A DNA stretch of 64,000 bases, from positions 18,223-82,222 of the forward strand of contig VGXM01000011.1 of the NCBI GenBank assembly GCA_016873295.1, given 5' to 3'. The notes under the pieces are model-generated. The model was not told the DNA's origin, did not search any database, and was given only the letters and a program-made list of their open reading frames with translations. This document shows, in pieces, positions 54,201 through 62,928 of the stretch. Made by a program: the position numbers and the translations under genes. This DNA is from Phycisphaerae bacterium (GTDB lineage: Bacteria; Planctomycetota; Phycisphaerae; Phycisphaerales; UBA1924). Every line of letters starts with the position of its first letter. Position 1 is the first letter of the stretch.

Positions 54201-54806
54201 GGGCTGATCGAGTGCCGCCTGCCCACGCTCGCCGAGTGGAGCGCGGGCGTGGCGACCGAGCCCGCGGCGGAGGGCGAGGCCAACCTCCGCGACCGCTCGT
54301 GGGCGGTGCAGCTGGCGCACTGGGACGGCGGGGTGGCGCCGACGGCGACGCCCGTGCAACTGGAGGACGTGTTCGTTCCGCAGGCGCAGCGCCGCGAGCT
54401 GCGGGGCAACCGCGACACGGTGCCCGCCAACGACGGTTCACTGTGGACCGCGCCCGTCGATCGGTCGGGGGGGTCGCGCCTGCGGGGCCTGATCGGCAAC
54501 GTCGCGGAGTACGTGACCTCCGCCGCGATGCCGCCCGCGGGGAGCGCCGCGTCGGCGACGGCGGCGGTCGGCGACGCGGTCGGGCAGGGCGGGGTGCTGG
54601 TGGTGGGCGGGTCGGCCCTGTCGCCGCCGGCGCTGGCGCCGCGCGAGGCCCTGGCCCTGACCACGGCGGGCCTGACCTACTCCGACGTCGGGTTCCGCCT
54701 GGCGTTCACGAGCGTGCCCGCGGGCCCGCCGCCGGCGGAGAACCTGGAGAAGGTGCGGGGCGTTCTGGCCGCCGCGCCGAGCGTCCCGGTGCGGGCGATG
54801 CCCTGA
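51261..54806 (+). CDS. Pseudokinase / TM / sulfatase-modifying-factor-like fusion protein
   Basis: 1181 residues. Start GTG 51261, behind GGGAG. An N-terminal kinase-like domain has the ATP lysine (PVAIKAI) and an alphaC Glu (FEAECERF), but the HRD catalytic loop is replaced by WGRLRSSNIFIGG and DFG by SDLKP, so it is probably inactive. A Pro-rich linker and a single TM (VAAIAVVGLVVAGGVVAVVG, near residue 340) follow. A long helical, repeat-like periplasmic region (WW-containing segments EWWADQVPG, TWWTGLIQ) leads to a C-terminal formylglycine-generating/SUMF1-like domain (RLPTLAEWSAG, GLIGNVAEYV, YSDVGFRLAF). Such kinase-FGE proteins occur in T6SS regulation. Its place after the TssJ-like gene suggests the same here. 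Confidence 0.75.
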   Translation: MQGLGRFQAVRRLYQRGLAEVWSARPAGQDSGEPVAIKAIVFDPLVDREQFEAECERFIESARTQRSLVERGAGAWARVHEVSKGEDEAGFVLDHFRRSAQKLIASKAGFDDRLLRWLVGGVLAGVQELRRLGEGRAWGRLRSSNIFIGGERELGDAPIVLSDLKPAALLTPSDHAEDSVQLGRLIYQAVMRRELGDRELLLSGTADSPEWSRLGAGGAFWRRWCDRLLGASGAGAAGLLEELARELGVGESGGAGLSPAVPRAQPEPPKPGPEPVVRRPVPTEPEPRRGTPPVDGAEAARASEAARPRAAVPVGAAEPKAGRGGKKVAAIAVVGLVVAGGVVAVVGMGGDKKPVPEPPVVANGQEAPTPPPPPDPRVERARSLRELAGRLPEGAAREWWADQVPGAEASEERLAEIEALRDALERAGKTLGELPAELRGQAGSAFVAKMRGEPLLSADRILANASAAVEESKGVDPRLAARLTDLERLGSSLPGGAVRTWWTGLIQVARREPTEQGVAEVEAQRGGVEALAGAFRLVPVNWQDLALAAAPAPADPSRPTRPELDAMAAAVSAWFDSVVSLDADASKLQGALDEGRGLGERVRLSGGTDSDLLAAVQRFASAAAGVKGVEEASRPTGTLLGTWGLIEAARSSSDAAGLVAECGQDSRPLAAALASWRRLADLTGWPATPADVRAVAVARTALLARVGSLSADRAEALGRELTAGAASHWQRAWDAAGGSNDPARMRAIAAEGAGLGVAGGVVAAAQFAAEFAALRAALDVGGNDEAVQGVVDAFSAAVSGLALSADAKARVGDLVRALTEASRVRPRPPAGPAWMDRASIGADGEVSVTIGGVAFVFVPVGGGSYLGSTEVSLAMANALLAERAGAVGEMQGLLGLAPGESSFRRGMRAWRWADRFAVPPAERLPDGREVPGWVAAAADSAFQNRAGQSWYADELAQQPSVPTLGAPLQRVSAVGAAFLSGLIECRLPTLAEWSAGVATEPAAEGEANLRDRSWAVQLAHWDGGVAPTATPVQLEDVFVPQAQRRELRGNRDTVPANDGSLWTAPVDRSGGSRLRGLIGNVAEYVTSAAMPPAGSAASATAAVGDAVGQGGVLVVGGSALSPPALAPREALALTTAGLTYSDVGFRLAFTSVPAGPPPAENLEKVRGVLAAAPSVPVRAMP

Positions 54807-54809
54807 GGG

Positions 54810-55070
54810 TCAGCGGGCGTTGGTCGGGGCGTTGGCGAAGGCCTCGTTGCCCTGCTCACGGGCGCGGGCCCGGGCCACGAGCGCGTGGGTGGTGCGCTCG
54901 CGGTTGAAGCAGATGGCGCCGAGCGAGTCGGCGGCCCAGAAGCGGACGGATTCATCCGCAGCCGCCGCGGCCGGGGCGGGCGTGGCGCTGGCGGTTGGCT
55001 GGGTCGAGCAGCCGGAGCCCACGGCCAGGAGCGCAAGAGCGGACAGCATGGAGAACAGACGGGTGCGCAA
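54810..55070 (-). CDS. Small lipoprotein
   Basis: 86 residues. TTG 55070 is chosen because AGGAGG lies six bases upstream; it opens a clean lipoprotein signal (RLFSMLSALALLAVGSGC). ATG 55049 would lose half of the signal. The mature part is short, with an Ala/Pro linker and SVRFWAADSLGAICFN. Function unknown. It is the only minus-strand gene of the T6SS cluster and diverges from the gene at 55365. Confidence 0.6.
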   Translation of the reverse strand: MRTRLFSMLSALALLAVGSGCSTQPTASATPAPAAAAADESVRFWAADSLGAICFNRERTTHALVARARAREQGNEAFANAPTNAR

Positions 55071-55222
55071 GATCAACCTCCTCCTCGGGTCCCCTTCGGG
55101 GGCGTGCGTTCGGAGAGGTCGATCGGCCCGCCGAGCGTGCGGGGCGACGGGAGCGGCGGACCCGCCGCGATCGGGCCGCTCGGGCGTCGGGGGCGTAGGG
55201 CGCATGACGGGGGTGGCGCGAG

Positions 55223-55289
55223 GTTCTCGGAAAGGGTGGTGTTTGGGGGAGCCCGAGAACTTCCACGGCCCGTGCAGAATCCTTATGAT
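55223..55289 (+). promoter_or_regulatory. Inverted repeat and -10-like TATGAT upstream of the tss genes
   Basis: GTTCTCGG (55223-55230) and CCGAGAAC (55253-55260) form an inverted repeat with a 22-base spacer, just upstream of TATGAT (55284-55289). The -35 region is poor (TTCCAC), as at activator-dependent promoters. It could bind a regulator that controls the tssK-L-M transcript. Confidence 0.4.
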
Positions 55290-55364
55290 GGGGCGGGTGG
55301 GCCCAGGGCCCCGGCGAGGTACGCTCGCGATCGAAGCCAAGTGTCCGGGCGGAGGAAGCGTGCG

Positions 55365-56306
55365 GTGGGACCCACGACCGAGCAATCACGGGCGACGTTG
55401 GCGCTGGTGGGGCGGCTGCGCCTGGCCCAGGCGGACCTGGCCGACCTGCCCGCGGCGGAGCGGCGACGCGTCCTGAAGGACGAGCTCGAGCGGGCGGTCT
55501 CCGGCGCCGCCCCGGGTGACCGCCGGGCCCTGCTCGACGACCTGCTGGCGTACTTCCCGGTGTTTGGCGCGGGGGCGTCGTCGGCGTCGCCCGGGCCCCG
55601 CGACGACGGGTCCGCGGCGGCGCTGGCCGAGGCGGAGCGGCGCCTGAACGACCCGGTGGCGCTGGCGGAGCGCCTGGGCACGATGTCGGCGGGCCTGTCG
55701 GCGGAGCAGCGCAAGGCGGTGTCGGCGGCGCTGGCGGCGGGCGGGTTCTCGGGGGGCGGGGGCACGGGCGCGCTGCCCGAGGGCGTGGACAAGGACCTGC
55801 GGCAGCGGCTCAAGATCGCCGCGGACAAGCCGATCGACCCCGCTCGGCTCCTCGCGGCGGCGGGGATGCTCGCGGTGACGGCCCAGGCGATCGACCAGAC
55901 GGTGTGGCCGCAGTGGAAGGACCTGGCGCCCCGGTCGAACGTTCGCGGCGGGGTCCTGTCGTCGGTGCTGTCGCGGTACCTGACCAACGACGCGGCGGTG
56001 ACGTCCTCGGCGCTGGGGCACGAGCTGTCCAGCACGCAGCGGATGGTCGCGGTCATGCTCGCGGCGACCAAGCGGGCGGGTCGGCAGTTCGCCCAGAGGC
56101 ACCTCATGAAGTTCAGCCCGGCCTCGATCGAGGAGGCGGCCAAGCCCAAGAAGTCGCTGATGGAGGCGTTCGGCGTGACGTGCTGGCGCCACTACGCCGA
56201 GTTGATGGGGCAGCATGACGAGACGGTGATCGAGGGCGACCTGCGCCAGGCGATCGCGGAGCAGGCCGAGAGCCTGATGGAGGCGGTGGCCAAGCCGGGG
56301 CGGTGA
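55365..56306 (+). CDS. T6SS-associated protein of unknown function
   Basis: 313 residues from GTG 55365, with GGAGGAAG upstream. Soluble and helical: LALVGRLRLAQADLADLPAA, RRLNDPVALAERLGTMSAGL, VDKDLRQRLKIAADKPIDPA, LLAAAGMLAVTAQAIDQTVW, GRQFAQRHLMKFSPASIEEA. The position directly before tssK and the spacing of 41 bases suggest a role in the apparatus or its regulation. No standard Tss family is recognised. Confidence 0.7.
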   Translation: MGPTTEQSRATLALVGRLRLAQADLADLPAAERRRVLKDELERAVSGAAPGDRRALLDDLLAYFPVFGAGASSASPGPRDDGSAAALAEAERRLNDPVALAERLGTMSAGLSAEQRKAVSAALAAGGFSGGGGTGALPEGVDKDLRQRLKIAADKPIDPARLLAAAGMLAVTAQAIDQTVWPQWKDLAPRSNVRGGVLSSVLSRYLTNDAAVTSSALGHELSSTQRMVAVMLAATKRAGRQFAQRHLMKFSPASIEEAAKPKKSLMEAFGVTCWRHYAELMGQHDETVIEGDLRQAIAEQAESLMEAVAKPGR

Positions 56307-56347
56307 GTGCGATCGGCCCGCCGAGACGGGCGCGAGAGGAGCGTGCG

Positions 56348-57712
56348 ATGTCGTCGACAGGTCAGGTGCACTGGCACGAGGGACTGTTTCTCCAGCCGCA
56401 TCACTTGCAGATGCTGGAGCGCCACCAGCTCGACGCGCGGAGTTCGGACCGGCGCCTGCTGCTCTCGTACCCCTACGGAGTGGTGGAGGCGCGGGTGGCG
56501 ACGGACGCGCTGGACAAGATGCAGGTGAAGTTCGACCGCCTTCGGGCGGTGATGCCCAGCGGGCTCCTGGTCGACTACCCGGAGAACGCCGACCTGCCCG
56601 AGCTGGACGTGTCGCGGGCGTTCGGGGAGGGGGCGAGCGGGTTCACGGTGCGCCTGGCGGTCCCGATCTACCAGCCCGCCGAGGCCAACACGATGGACCA
56701 GGGGCAGGCCCAGGACGCGAGGGTCCGCCGCCTCTTCCGCGTGGCCGAGTCGGCGCGGCGCGACGAGAACACGGGGAGCAACGAGCAGGCGGTGCTGGTG
56801 CGGCGGATCAACGCGCGGCTGGTGCTGGACGGCGAGCCCGCCGACCGCATGGAGACGCTGGCGGTGCTGAGCATCGTGCGTTCGACGTCCGGGGAGAAGA
56901 GCCGCCCGCAGGTCGACCCGCGCTGGGCCCCCCCGGCGCTCGTGATGACCGGGGCCCCGGTGCTGCGCACGCTGGTGCGCGACCTGTCGAACCAGGTGGA
57001 GGCGTCGCGGCAGGAGCTGGTCAACCGCCTCAAGAGCGGCTTCTCCATCGAGAACCTCAAGGGGCTGCAGTTCGAGCAGATGCTGCGGCTGCGGGTGCTG
57101 AACCGGTTCGCGGGGCGGCTGCCCAACCTGTGGGCCGCCCCGGGCGCCACGCCCCTGGAGATGTACCTGGAGCTGCGCGAGCTTCTCTCGGAGCTGGCGG
57201 CGCTGTACCCCGACCGCGACCCGTTCGAGGCGCCCAGGTTCGACCACGACGACCCGGCCAAGTCGTTCCTGGACCTGGACCGGGCCATCCGCCCGCTGCT
57301 CGTGGGCGCGGTGGCGCCCAAGTTCCGCATGGTCAGGCTGACGCCCGAGGGGGCCCTGATGGTGGGCACGTTCAGCGACGAGGACTTCAAGCTCGCGACG
57401 GACTTCTACCTGGCGATCACCACCAAGGCCGACCCGGTCGGTCTGGCGCGGCTGGTGGAGGACGGGGACAAGTTCAAGCTCATGCCCAAGAGCATGGGGA
57501 AGATGAACGTGTACGGCGTGCGGTTGCAGGAGGAGCGGCACCCGCCGCCCACGCTCGAGAGCCCGGCGGGTCGGTACTACTTCCGCCTGGCCCGGGCCGA
57601 CAGCCAGCGGATGTGGGACCGGGTGCTGGCGGAGAAGTCGATCGCGGTGCGCTGGCCGGAGGCCGAGCGCTTCGATTACTCGGAGATGGCGGTCTACATG
57701 ACGGTGGCGTGA
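56348..57712 (+). CDS. tssK: Type VI secretion baseplate protein TssK
   Basis: 454 residues, normal for TssK (ImpJ/VasE). The N-terminal VHWHEGLFLQPHHLQMLERH is the family signature. TssK trimers link the baseplate to the TssLM membrane complex and bind the wedge protein TssF. The C-terminal receptor-binding-like part ends YFRLARADSQRMWDRVL and SEMAVYMTV. ATG 56348 follows GAGGAG; an earlier GTG would overlap the preceding stop. Followed by tssL at 13 bases. Confidence 0.93.
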   Translation: MSSTGQVHWHEGLFLQPHHLQMLERHQLDARSSDRRLLLSYPYGVVEARVATDALDKMQVKFDRLRAVMPSGLLVDYPENADLPELDVSRAFGEGASGFTVRLAVPIYQPAEANTMDQGQAQDARVRRLFRVAESARRDENTGSNEQAVLVRRINARLVLDGEPADRMETLAVLSIVRSTSGEKSRPQVDPRWAPPALVMTGAPVLRTLVRDLSNQVEASRQELVNRLKSGFSIENLKGLQFEQMLRLRVLNRFAGRLPNLWAAPGATPLEMYLELRELLSELAALYPDRDPFEAPRFDHDDPAKSFLDLDRAIRPLLVGAVAPKFRMVRLTPEGALMVGTFSDEDFKLATDFYLAITTKADPVGLARLVEDGDKFKLMPKSMGKMNVYGVRLQEERHPPPTLESPAGRYYFRLARADSQRMWDRVLAEKSIAVRWPEAERFDYSEMAVYMTVA

Positions 57713-57725
57713 GGGAGGTGGGGCG

Positions 57726-58418
57726 ATGGCGGCGACGCTGCTGGAGATCTGCGAGCCCTTCCTGCAGTACGTGTGCAAGCTCAACCGCCTGGCGCGGAAG
57801 CGCGGCACGACGGACATGGGGCAGGTGCGGGCCGAGCTCAAGGCCCTGCTCGCCGACTGCCGGGCCCGGGCCGACCGCGAGCACCTGGGATCGGCGTACG
57901 GCGAGATCGAGCTGCCGCTGATCTACTTCGCGGATTTCATGATCAAGGAGGGCTCGCTGCCCTGGGCCGGGCAGTGGAAGGACCTGGCGTACGAGCAGGG
58001 GAAGATGGCGGGGTACTCCGACTTCTTCGACCTGCTGGACGAGACGCTGGCGGACCCGCGCGAGTCGGCGGCCCAGAAGCTGGCGGTGTTCTATGTCGGC
58101 GTGGGTCTGGGGTTCACGGGGATGTACCTCGGGCAGCCCGAGGTGCTGCGCCGCAAGATGGTGGAGATGTCGACGAGGCTGCGGGGCACGATGGACACCG
58201 ACCTGGCCCAGCGCCTGTCGCCCGATGCCTACGAGCACGTCGACAAGCGCATGCTCACCATCGAGACGGCGCCCAAGTTCGTGGGCATGGCGATCGTGCT
58301 CGTGCTCATGGTGGTGGGGCTCGTCGTGGCCAACGTCTACACGTACAACTCGGCCATGAGGGACGCGCAGGCGGTGGTGAAGGGGCTGGAGCGGGCGTCC
58401 GGGCAGCCGGGCAAGTGA
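57726..58418 (+). CDS. tssL: Type VI secretion membrane-complex protein TssL (DotU/ImpK)
   Basis: 230 residues, the short form without a peptidoglycan-binding OmpA-like domain. The cytoplasmic hook-like domain (ICEPFLQYVCKLNRLARK, IYFADFMIKEGSLPWAGQW, DFFDLLDETLADPRESA, AVFYVGVGLGFTGMYLG) precedes one C-terminal TM (VGMAIVLVLMVVGLVVANVY). GGAGG lies upstream. TssL forms the inner-membrane ring with TssM and TssJ. Confidence 0.92.
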   Translation: MAATLLEICEPFLQYVCKLNRLARKRGTTDMGQVRAELKALLADCRARADREHLGSAYGEIELPLIYFADFMIKEGSLPWAGQWKDLAYEQGKMAGYSDFFDLLDETLADPRESAAQKLAVFYVGVGLGFTGMYLGQPEVLRRKMVEMSTRLRGTMDTDLAQRLSPDAYEHVDKRMLTIETAPKFVGMAIVLVLMVVGLVVANVYTYNSAMRDAQAVVKGLERASGQPGK

Positions 58419-58434
58419 CGAGGGAGGCGAGCGG

Positions 58435-61400
58435 ATGTCGGGCAACTTGTCTTCGCTGCAGAGCGTGGGGAACCTGCCGGCGCCGGTCAAGGCGGGCGGG
58501 CTGCTCGTGGGGGGCGCCGGGCTGGCCTCCGTCATCTTCGTGCTCATCCGCGACCCGAAGTTCCTGACGATCATCGCGATCTTCGCGGTGGTGATCGTGG
58601 CGGCCCTGGCGGGGTACCGCCTGCTGCTGAAGATGAAGCAGCGCGGCAAGAGCGTGCCCTTCTCGCGCCTGCTCAGCCGCGGCGCGGGCGCCTCGGTCAC
58701 CGACCCCGCGCGCCGGGCCCGCATGGACGACCTGCGGCGGACGTTCGAGGAGGGCGTGGAGAAGTTCCGGGCGGCGGGGAAGGACGTGTACAGCCTGCCC
58801 TGGTACGTGATGGTGGGCCCGCCCGGCGCGGGCAAGACCGAGGCGATCCGGCACTGCCAGGTGGGCTTCCCGCCCGGGCTGCAGGACTACCTGCAGGGCC
58901 AGGGCGGCACGGTGAACATGAACTGGTGGTTCACCAACAACGCGGTGATCCTCGACACCGCCGGGCGCATCGTGATGGAGGAGGTCGGGGCCGGCGAGAG
59001 CAGCGAGTGGAAGGAGTTCCTCAAGCTGCTCAAGCAGTCGCGCCCCTCGTGCCCCATCAACGGGCTGCTGCTGTGCATCTCGCTGGACTCGCTCATCAAG
59101 GACAGCGCCGAGAAGATCGAGAAGCAGGCCGGGCAGATCGCCCGCCAGCTCGACGTCATCCAGCGCACGCTCGACGTGCGCTTCCCCGTGTTCGTGCTCG
59201 TGACCAAGTGCGACCTGATCAACGGGTTCCGCGAGTTCTGCGAGCACGTGGACGACCCGCAGCGCCAGCACCAGATGGTCGGCTGGAGCAACCCCGACGA
59301 GCTGGACGAGAAGTTCAAGCCCGAGCTGGTGGACCAGTACCTGGAGGGCGTCCGCCGCAAGTTCATGAAGCGGCGGCAGGCGCTGCTCGCCGACCCCACG
59401 CCCGTGGAGCCGGGGGGTCGCCGCGCCGACGAGGTCGACGCGCTCTTCGCCTTCCCCGAGGCGCTGCTCAAGATCGCGCCGCGGCTCAAGCGCTACCTGG
59501 AGATGATCTTCGTCGCCGGGGAGTGGAGCCCCAAGCCCCTCTTCCTCCGCGGGATCTACTTCACCAGCGCCATGCGCGAGGGCGCCGAGCTGGACGAGGA
59601 CCTGGCCCAGGTGCTGGGCGTGAGCGTCGACAGCCTCCCGGGCGGCAAGGTCTGGGACCGCGAGAAGAGCTACTTCCTCCGCGACGTCTTCACCCAGAAG
59701 GTGTTCCAGGAACGCGGGCTGGTCACGACCGCGACCAGCGTGCGCAAGGAGCAGTCGCGCCGGAGGCGGACCCTGCTCCTCGCCGGCATCGTGTCGGTGG
59801 TGGCCCTCGTGGGGCTGACCGCCTGGAGCTACATGGGCCTGGCCGGGCGCGTGCAGGGCGCGCTGCGGGGCGGGTTCACCGCCGTCGACCGCGTGCTGCA
59901 CGGCGCCAACCGCTCGGATCGGCAGTTGCGTCCCGTGGAGGAGGTCCGCGCCGACCTGAGCCTGTTCCGCGGCGGGGCCGCTGGCGCCGAGTACCTGGGC
60001 GCCGCCGAGTCCCCCGGCGACAGCGACTTCAAGCGGCTCGAGGTGCTCCAGAAGACCGAGCAGGCGGTCGGCCGCTTCGGGAAGGTGCCCGTGGCGTTCC
60101 GCTGGCTCAAGCTCATCCGGAGCGCGGACCTGCGCGATGGGCACCGCCTGGCGGTGGCCCTGGCCGTCGTCGATCCGATGTACGGGCTCGCCAAGGAGCG
60201 CCTCGGCGCCGAGACGGGCCGGACGTGGACCCGCGAGGCGACGGGCGCCCTGGCCGAGCTCATGCGGGCCCGCACGCTCGCGCTGGACGCCACGCCCGAG
60301 GGCCCGCCCCCGTCGGTCAATCCCAAGCAGCCCAAGCCGGACAAGGAGGCGCCCCCCACGCCCGACGTGCGGGCCCTGGCGGGCTACCTCCTCCGCGACG
60401 AGGCCCAGGCCAAGGCCTTCGACGCCGACCGCGAGTCCGTCGAGCGGCTGGTGGCGTCGGCGTTCTCGCCCGAGGGGGCGGCCCGGAAGTGGCCCGAGAC
60501 GCAGGTCGGGGCCGCGACCAGCGAGCACGCCGACCTGGTCGACCGCGCCCTCCGCGTCTTCGCCGGCGCCTGGGGCGAGGACGGCGCGGGGCTGGGCGAC
60601 TACCGCGTGCTCCGCGAACTGGCGGACGCCGCCCAGGAGTTCGAGCGCGTCGAGCAGACCCTGATCAACGCCGCCGCGACCGCCAAGGACGTCTCGACGA
60701 GCGTCGAGGCCGATCGCTGGCGCCGTGACTCGTGGGAGCCGGCCCTTGCGGCCCTGGCGGCCCTGGCAGGCGAGGGGGGTCGGCTGCCGAAGGCCCTGGC
60801 GGCGCTCCCGCCCGACCTGGCCGAGGATCTGGGCAAGTCCGTTGCGCGGGCCCGGGTCCGCGCCGAGCAGGCGTTGCAGGAGGACTTCGACCTGCTGGCC
60901 CGGCAGTTGCCGCCGGAGCCCGCCGAGGGCGCCAAGCCCCCGGAGCGGATCGCCCCGTGGCTGGAGACCCGTTCGCAACTGGCGTCGGCGCGCACGAAGG
61001 CGCAGGAGGCGCTCGCCGCGGGCTTCGAGGCCCTGGGCCAGCGGATGGCGGAGCGGTCGCGCGTGCTGGCCCAGGCGTCGGACCGGACGGCGCTGTTCGC
61101 GTCGCGCCTGGCGATGCTCCAGGAGGCCGACCGAGCCTTTGCCGCGGAACCGCCCCCGGACGCGTCGCGGCTCCTGGGCGACCTGGCGCCGGGCGTGGCG
61201 CGGCTGGACGAACGCATGAGCGCCGCGGAGCGGACGGTGTCGGAGCACGCCCGCCGGTGGTCGGGTCCGCAGGCGGACGCGACCCGTGCCGCCGCGGGCG
61301 GCGTCATCGCCCTCGCCGGGCGCTACGGCCGCGCCCAACTGCTCGCCCTGTACTTCGTGGGTGATGGCGCGGCGGCGCCGCGGACCCCCGAGCAGGCCGA

Positions 61401-62916
61401 GCAGGCGGTCGAGGCCTTGGCCCGCGGGCTGGCTCCGGACCAACCGGGCCGCGGCCCCAACAACACGCGGTTCGAGATGTCCCCGCCCCGCGTCCCGCTC
61501 ACCGAGCTGTCGGCGGGCGGTGCGTTCCGCCCGGGGTTCCACCCGGACGCGGCGAACCTGCTCTTCGACGACATGGAAACCGCGTCGGGGCTGGTGGGGC
61601 TGACCGAGTCGAAGCCCGAGGCGGCGGGGCGCCGACCCGTCGCCGCCGCCCCGGAATCCACGCGCGTGCTGGACGGGCCGGCGCTGAAGGCGGCGGTGCA
61701 GGCGGCGCGGCGGACACTCGACCTCTACGCCGACCGCTACGCGACGTACTGGCTCGAAGACGTGCCGGGGCTGGCCCGCCCGTCGGAGCGTTCGCCGGAC
61801 TGGGCGGCCCAGCGCTCGACGCTGGGCGCGGTGGCGGCCAAGGACGTCAACTCGGCGCTGGCGACCCTGTACGCCGCGATCGAGTCGGCGGCGGGCGTGC
61901 TGCCCGCGGGCGCCCGCGAGGACGAGCGCGCCCGCCGGGTCCGCGAGGCGGTCCAGGAGCTGCGCAAGCGCACGCACGACGACGAGTGCGCCGACACGCT
62001 CAGCGCCTGGGCGGGGCTCCCCGCGCCCGCGGCGGACGCGGGCGGGCAGGTGCTCTCCATCGTCCGCGCCGATCCGCTCGCGCAGCAGTTCCTCAACCGC
62101 TACATGAAGGCCTACCGCCCGCCCCTGGGCGGGCGCTGGTACTGGAACGCGCTGCTGGAGAACCTGGCCAGGGGGCTGGCGGCGGGGTACGCCGGGCAAG
62201 CCGCCCAGGCGCGGGCCGACCTGGCCTCGCAGTACGGCAAGTTCCCGCTCGTGCGCGACGCCGACGAGCAGTTGACGCTGGAGCAGGTCGGCAAGGCCCG
62301 CGAGTTGGCGGCGCAGGTGCTCGCCGCGCCGGACGTAAGCCGCCCGGCGGTGTCGCAGCCGATCCAGTTGCCGCAGGGGTACGAGTCGGTGCAGGCGGCG
62401 CTCTCACCCATGACCCCCCAGGCCGGACGCGACGACGCGTGGGTCCGCGGGGCGCTGGGGGTGGCCGACGCCCTCCTCCGCGGGTGGCAGGCGGGCTCGG
62501 TCGTGCAGGTGCAGATCGTGCTGCCCCAGGACGAGCCGCGGGTTCAGGCGGCGATCGCAACGGCGTCCATCGCGTCCCTCGGGGGAGGCGGCGGCGCCGA
62601 GCGCCGCGTTTTCGCCCGCCAGCACCTCGACAAGCCCCTGGAGATCGTCGAGCCGAGCGAGTCGGTCTCGATCGGCCTGTTCGAGACCGCGATGGCCCAG
62701 GAGCCGGTGTCGACCGGCACCATGCCCGGCCCCTGGTGGGCGCTGCGGGCCGCGACGGCGCCCGGCGCCGCGCCGGTCACCGGCAAGCGCCAGGTCTACC
62801 GCGTCCCGATCGCGTGCGCGGGGCAGCAGGCGCTCGAGTTCTGGCTCGAGCTCACGCTCCCCGCCGAACCGCCCTCCCAGCAGGACTGGCCCACGCGGGT
62901 CCGCTGGGGCCGCTGA
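58435..62916 (+). CDS. tssM: Type VI secretion membrane-complex protein TssM (IcmF/ImpL)
   Basis: 1493 residues. Two N-terminal TM segments (AGGLLVGGAGLASVIFVLI; IIAIFAVVIVAALAGYRLLL), then a cytoplasmic NTPase domain with Walker A VGPPGAGKTEAI near residue 130, AVILDTAGRIV (G3-like) and LVTKCDLINGF (G4-like). A third TM near residue 450 leads to a large helical periplasmic region of 1000 residues and a C-terminal beta domain (VYRVPIACAGQQALEFWLEL) that in relatives binds TssJ. A proline/lysine-rich low-complexity stretch lies near residue 630. Confidence 0.94.
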   Translation: MSGNLSSLQSVGNLPAPVKAGGLLVGGAGLASVIFVLIRDPKFLTIIAIFAVVIVAALAGYRLLLKMKQRGKSVPFSRLLSRGAGASVTDPARRARMDDLRRTFEEGVEKFRAAGKDVYSLPWYVMVGPPGAGKTEAIRHCQVGFPPGLQDYLQGQGGTVNMNWWFTNNAVILDTAGRIVMEEVGAGESSEWKEFLKLLKQSRPSCPINGLLLCISLDSLIKDSAEKIEKQAGQIARQLDVIQRTLDVRFPVFVLVTKCDLINGFREFCEHVDDPQRQHQMVGWSNPDELDEKFKPELVDQYLEGVRRKFMKRRQALLADPTPVEPGGRRADEVDALFAFPEALLKIAPRLKRYLEMIFVAGEWSPKPLFLRGIYFTSAMREGAELDEDLAQVLGVSVDSLPGGKVWDREKSYFLRDVFTQKVFQERGLVTTATSVRKEQSRRRRTLLLAGIVSVVALVGLTAWSYMGLAGRVQGALRGGFTAVDRVLHGANRSDRQLRPVEEVRADLSLFRGGAAGAEYLGAAESPGDSDFKRLEVLQKTEQAVGRFGKVPVAFRWLKLIRSADLRDGHRLAVALAVVDPMYGLAKERLGAETGRTWTREATGALAELMRARTLALDATPEGPPPSVNPKQPKPDKEAPPTPDVRALAGYLLRDEAQAKAFDADRESVERLVASAFSPEGAARKWPETQVGAATSEHADLVDRALRVFAGAWGEDGAGLGDYRVLRELADAAQEFERVEQTLINAAATAKDVSTSVEADRWRRDSWEPALAALAALAGEGGRLPKALAALPPDLAEDLGKSVARARVRAEQALQEDFDLLARQLPPEPAEGAKPPERIAPWLETRSQLASARTKAQEALAAGFEALGQRMAERSRVLAQASDRTALFASRLAMLQEADRAFAAEPPPDASRLLGDLAPGVARLDERMSAAERTVSEHARRWSGPQADATRAAAGGVIALAGRYGRAQLLALYFVGDGAAAPRTPEQAEQAVEALARGLAPDQPGRGPNNTRFEMSPPRVPLTELSAGGAFRPGFHPDAANLLFDDMETASGLVGLTESKPEAAGRRPVAAAPESTRVLDGPALKAAVQAARRTLDLYADRYATYWLEDVPGLARPSERSPDWAAQRSTLGAVAAKDVNSALATLYAAIESAAGVLPAGAREDERARRVREAVQELRKRTHDDECADTLSAWAGLPAPAADAGGQVLSIVRADPLAQQFLNRYMKAYRPPLGGRWYWNALLENLARGLAAGYAGQAAQARADLASQYGKFPLVRDADEQLTLEQVGKARELAAQVLAAPDVSRPAVSQPIQLPQGYESVQAALSPMTPQAGRDDAWVRGALGVADALLRGWQAGSVVQVQIVLPQDEPRVQAAIATASIASLGGGGGAERRVFARQHLDKPLEIVEPSESVSIGLFETAMAQEPVSTGTMPGPWWALRAATAPGAAPVTGKRQVYRVPIACAGQQALEFWLELTLPAEPPSQQDWPTRVRWGR

Positions 62917-62928
62917 GAGGATCACTCG

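Noticed and set aside
58306..62199. 1297-codon minus-strand open frame
   Set aside because: Antisense to tssM, which has clear motifs; the product is low-complexity Arg/Leu/Gly.
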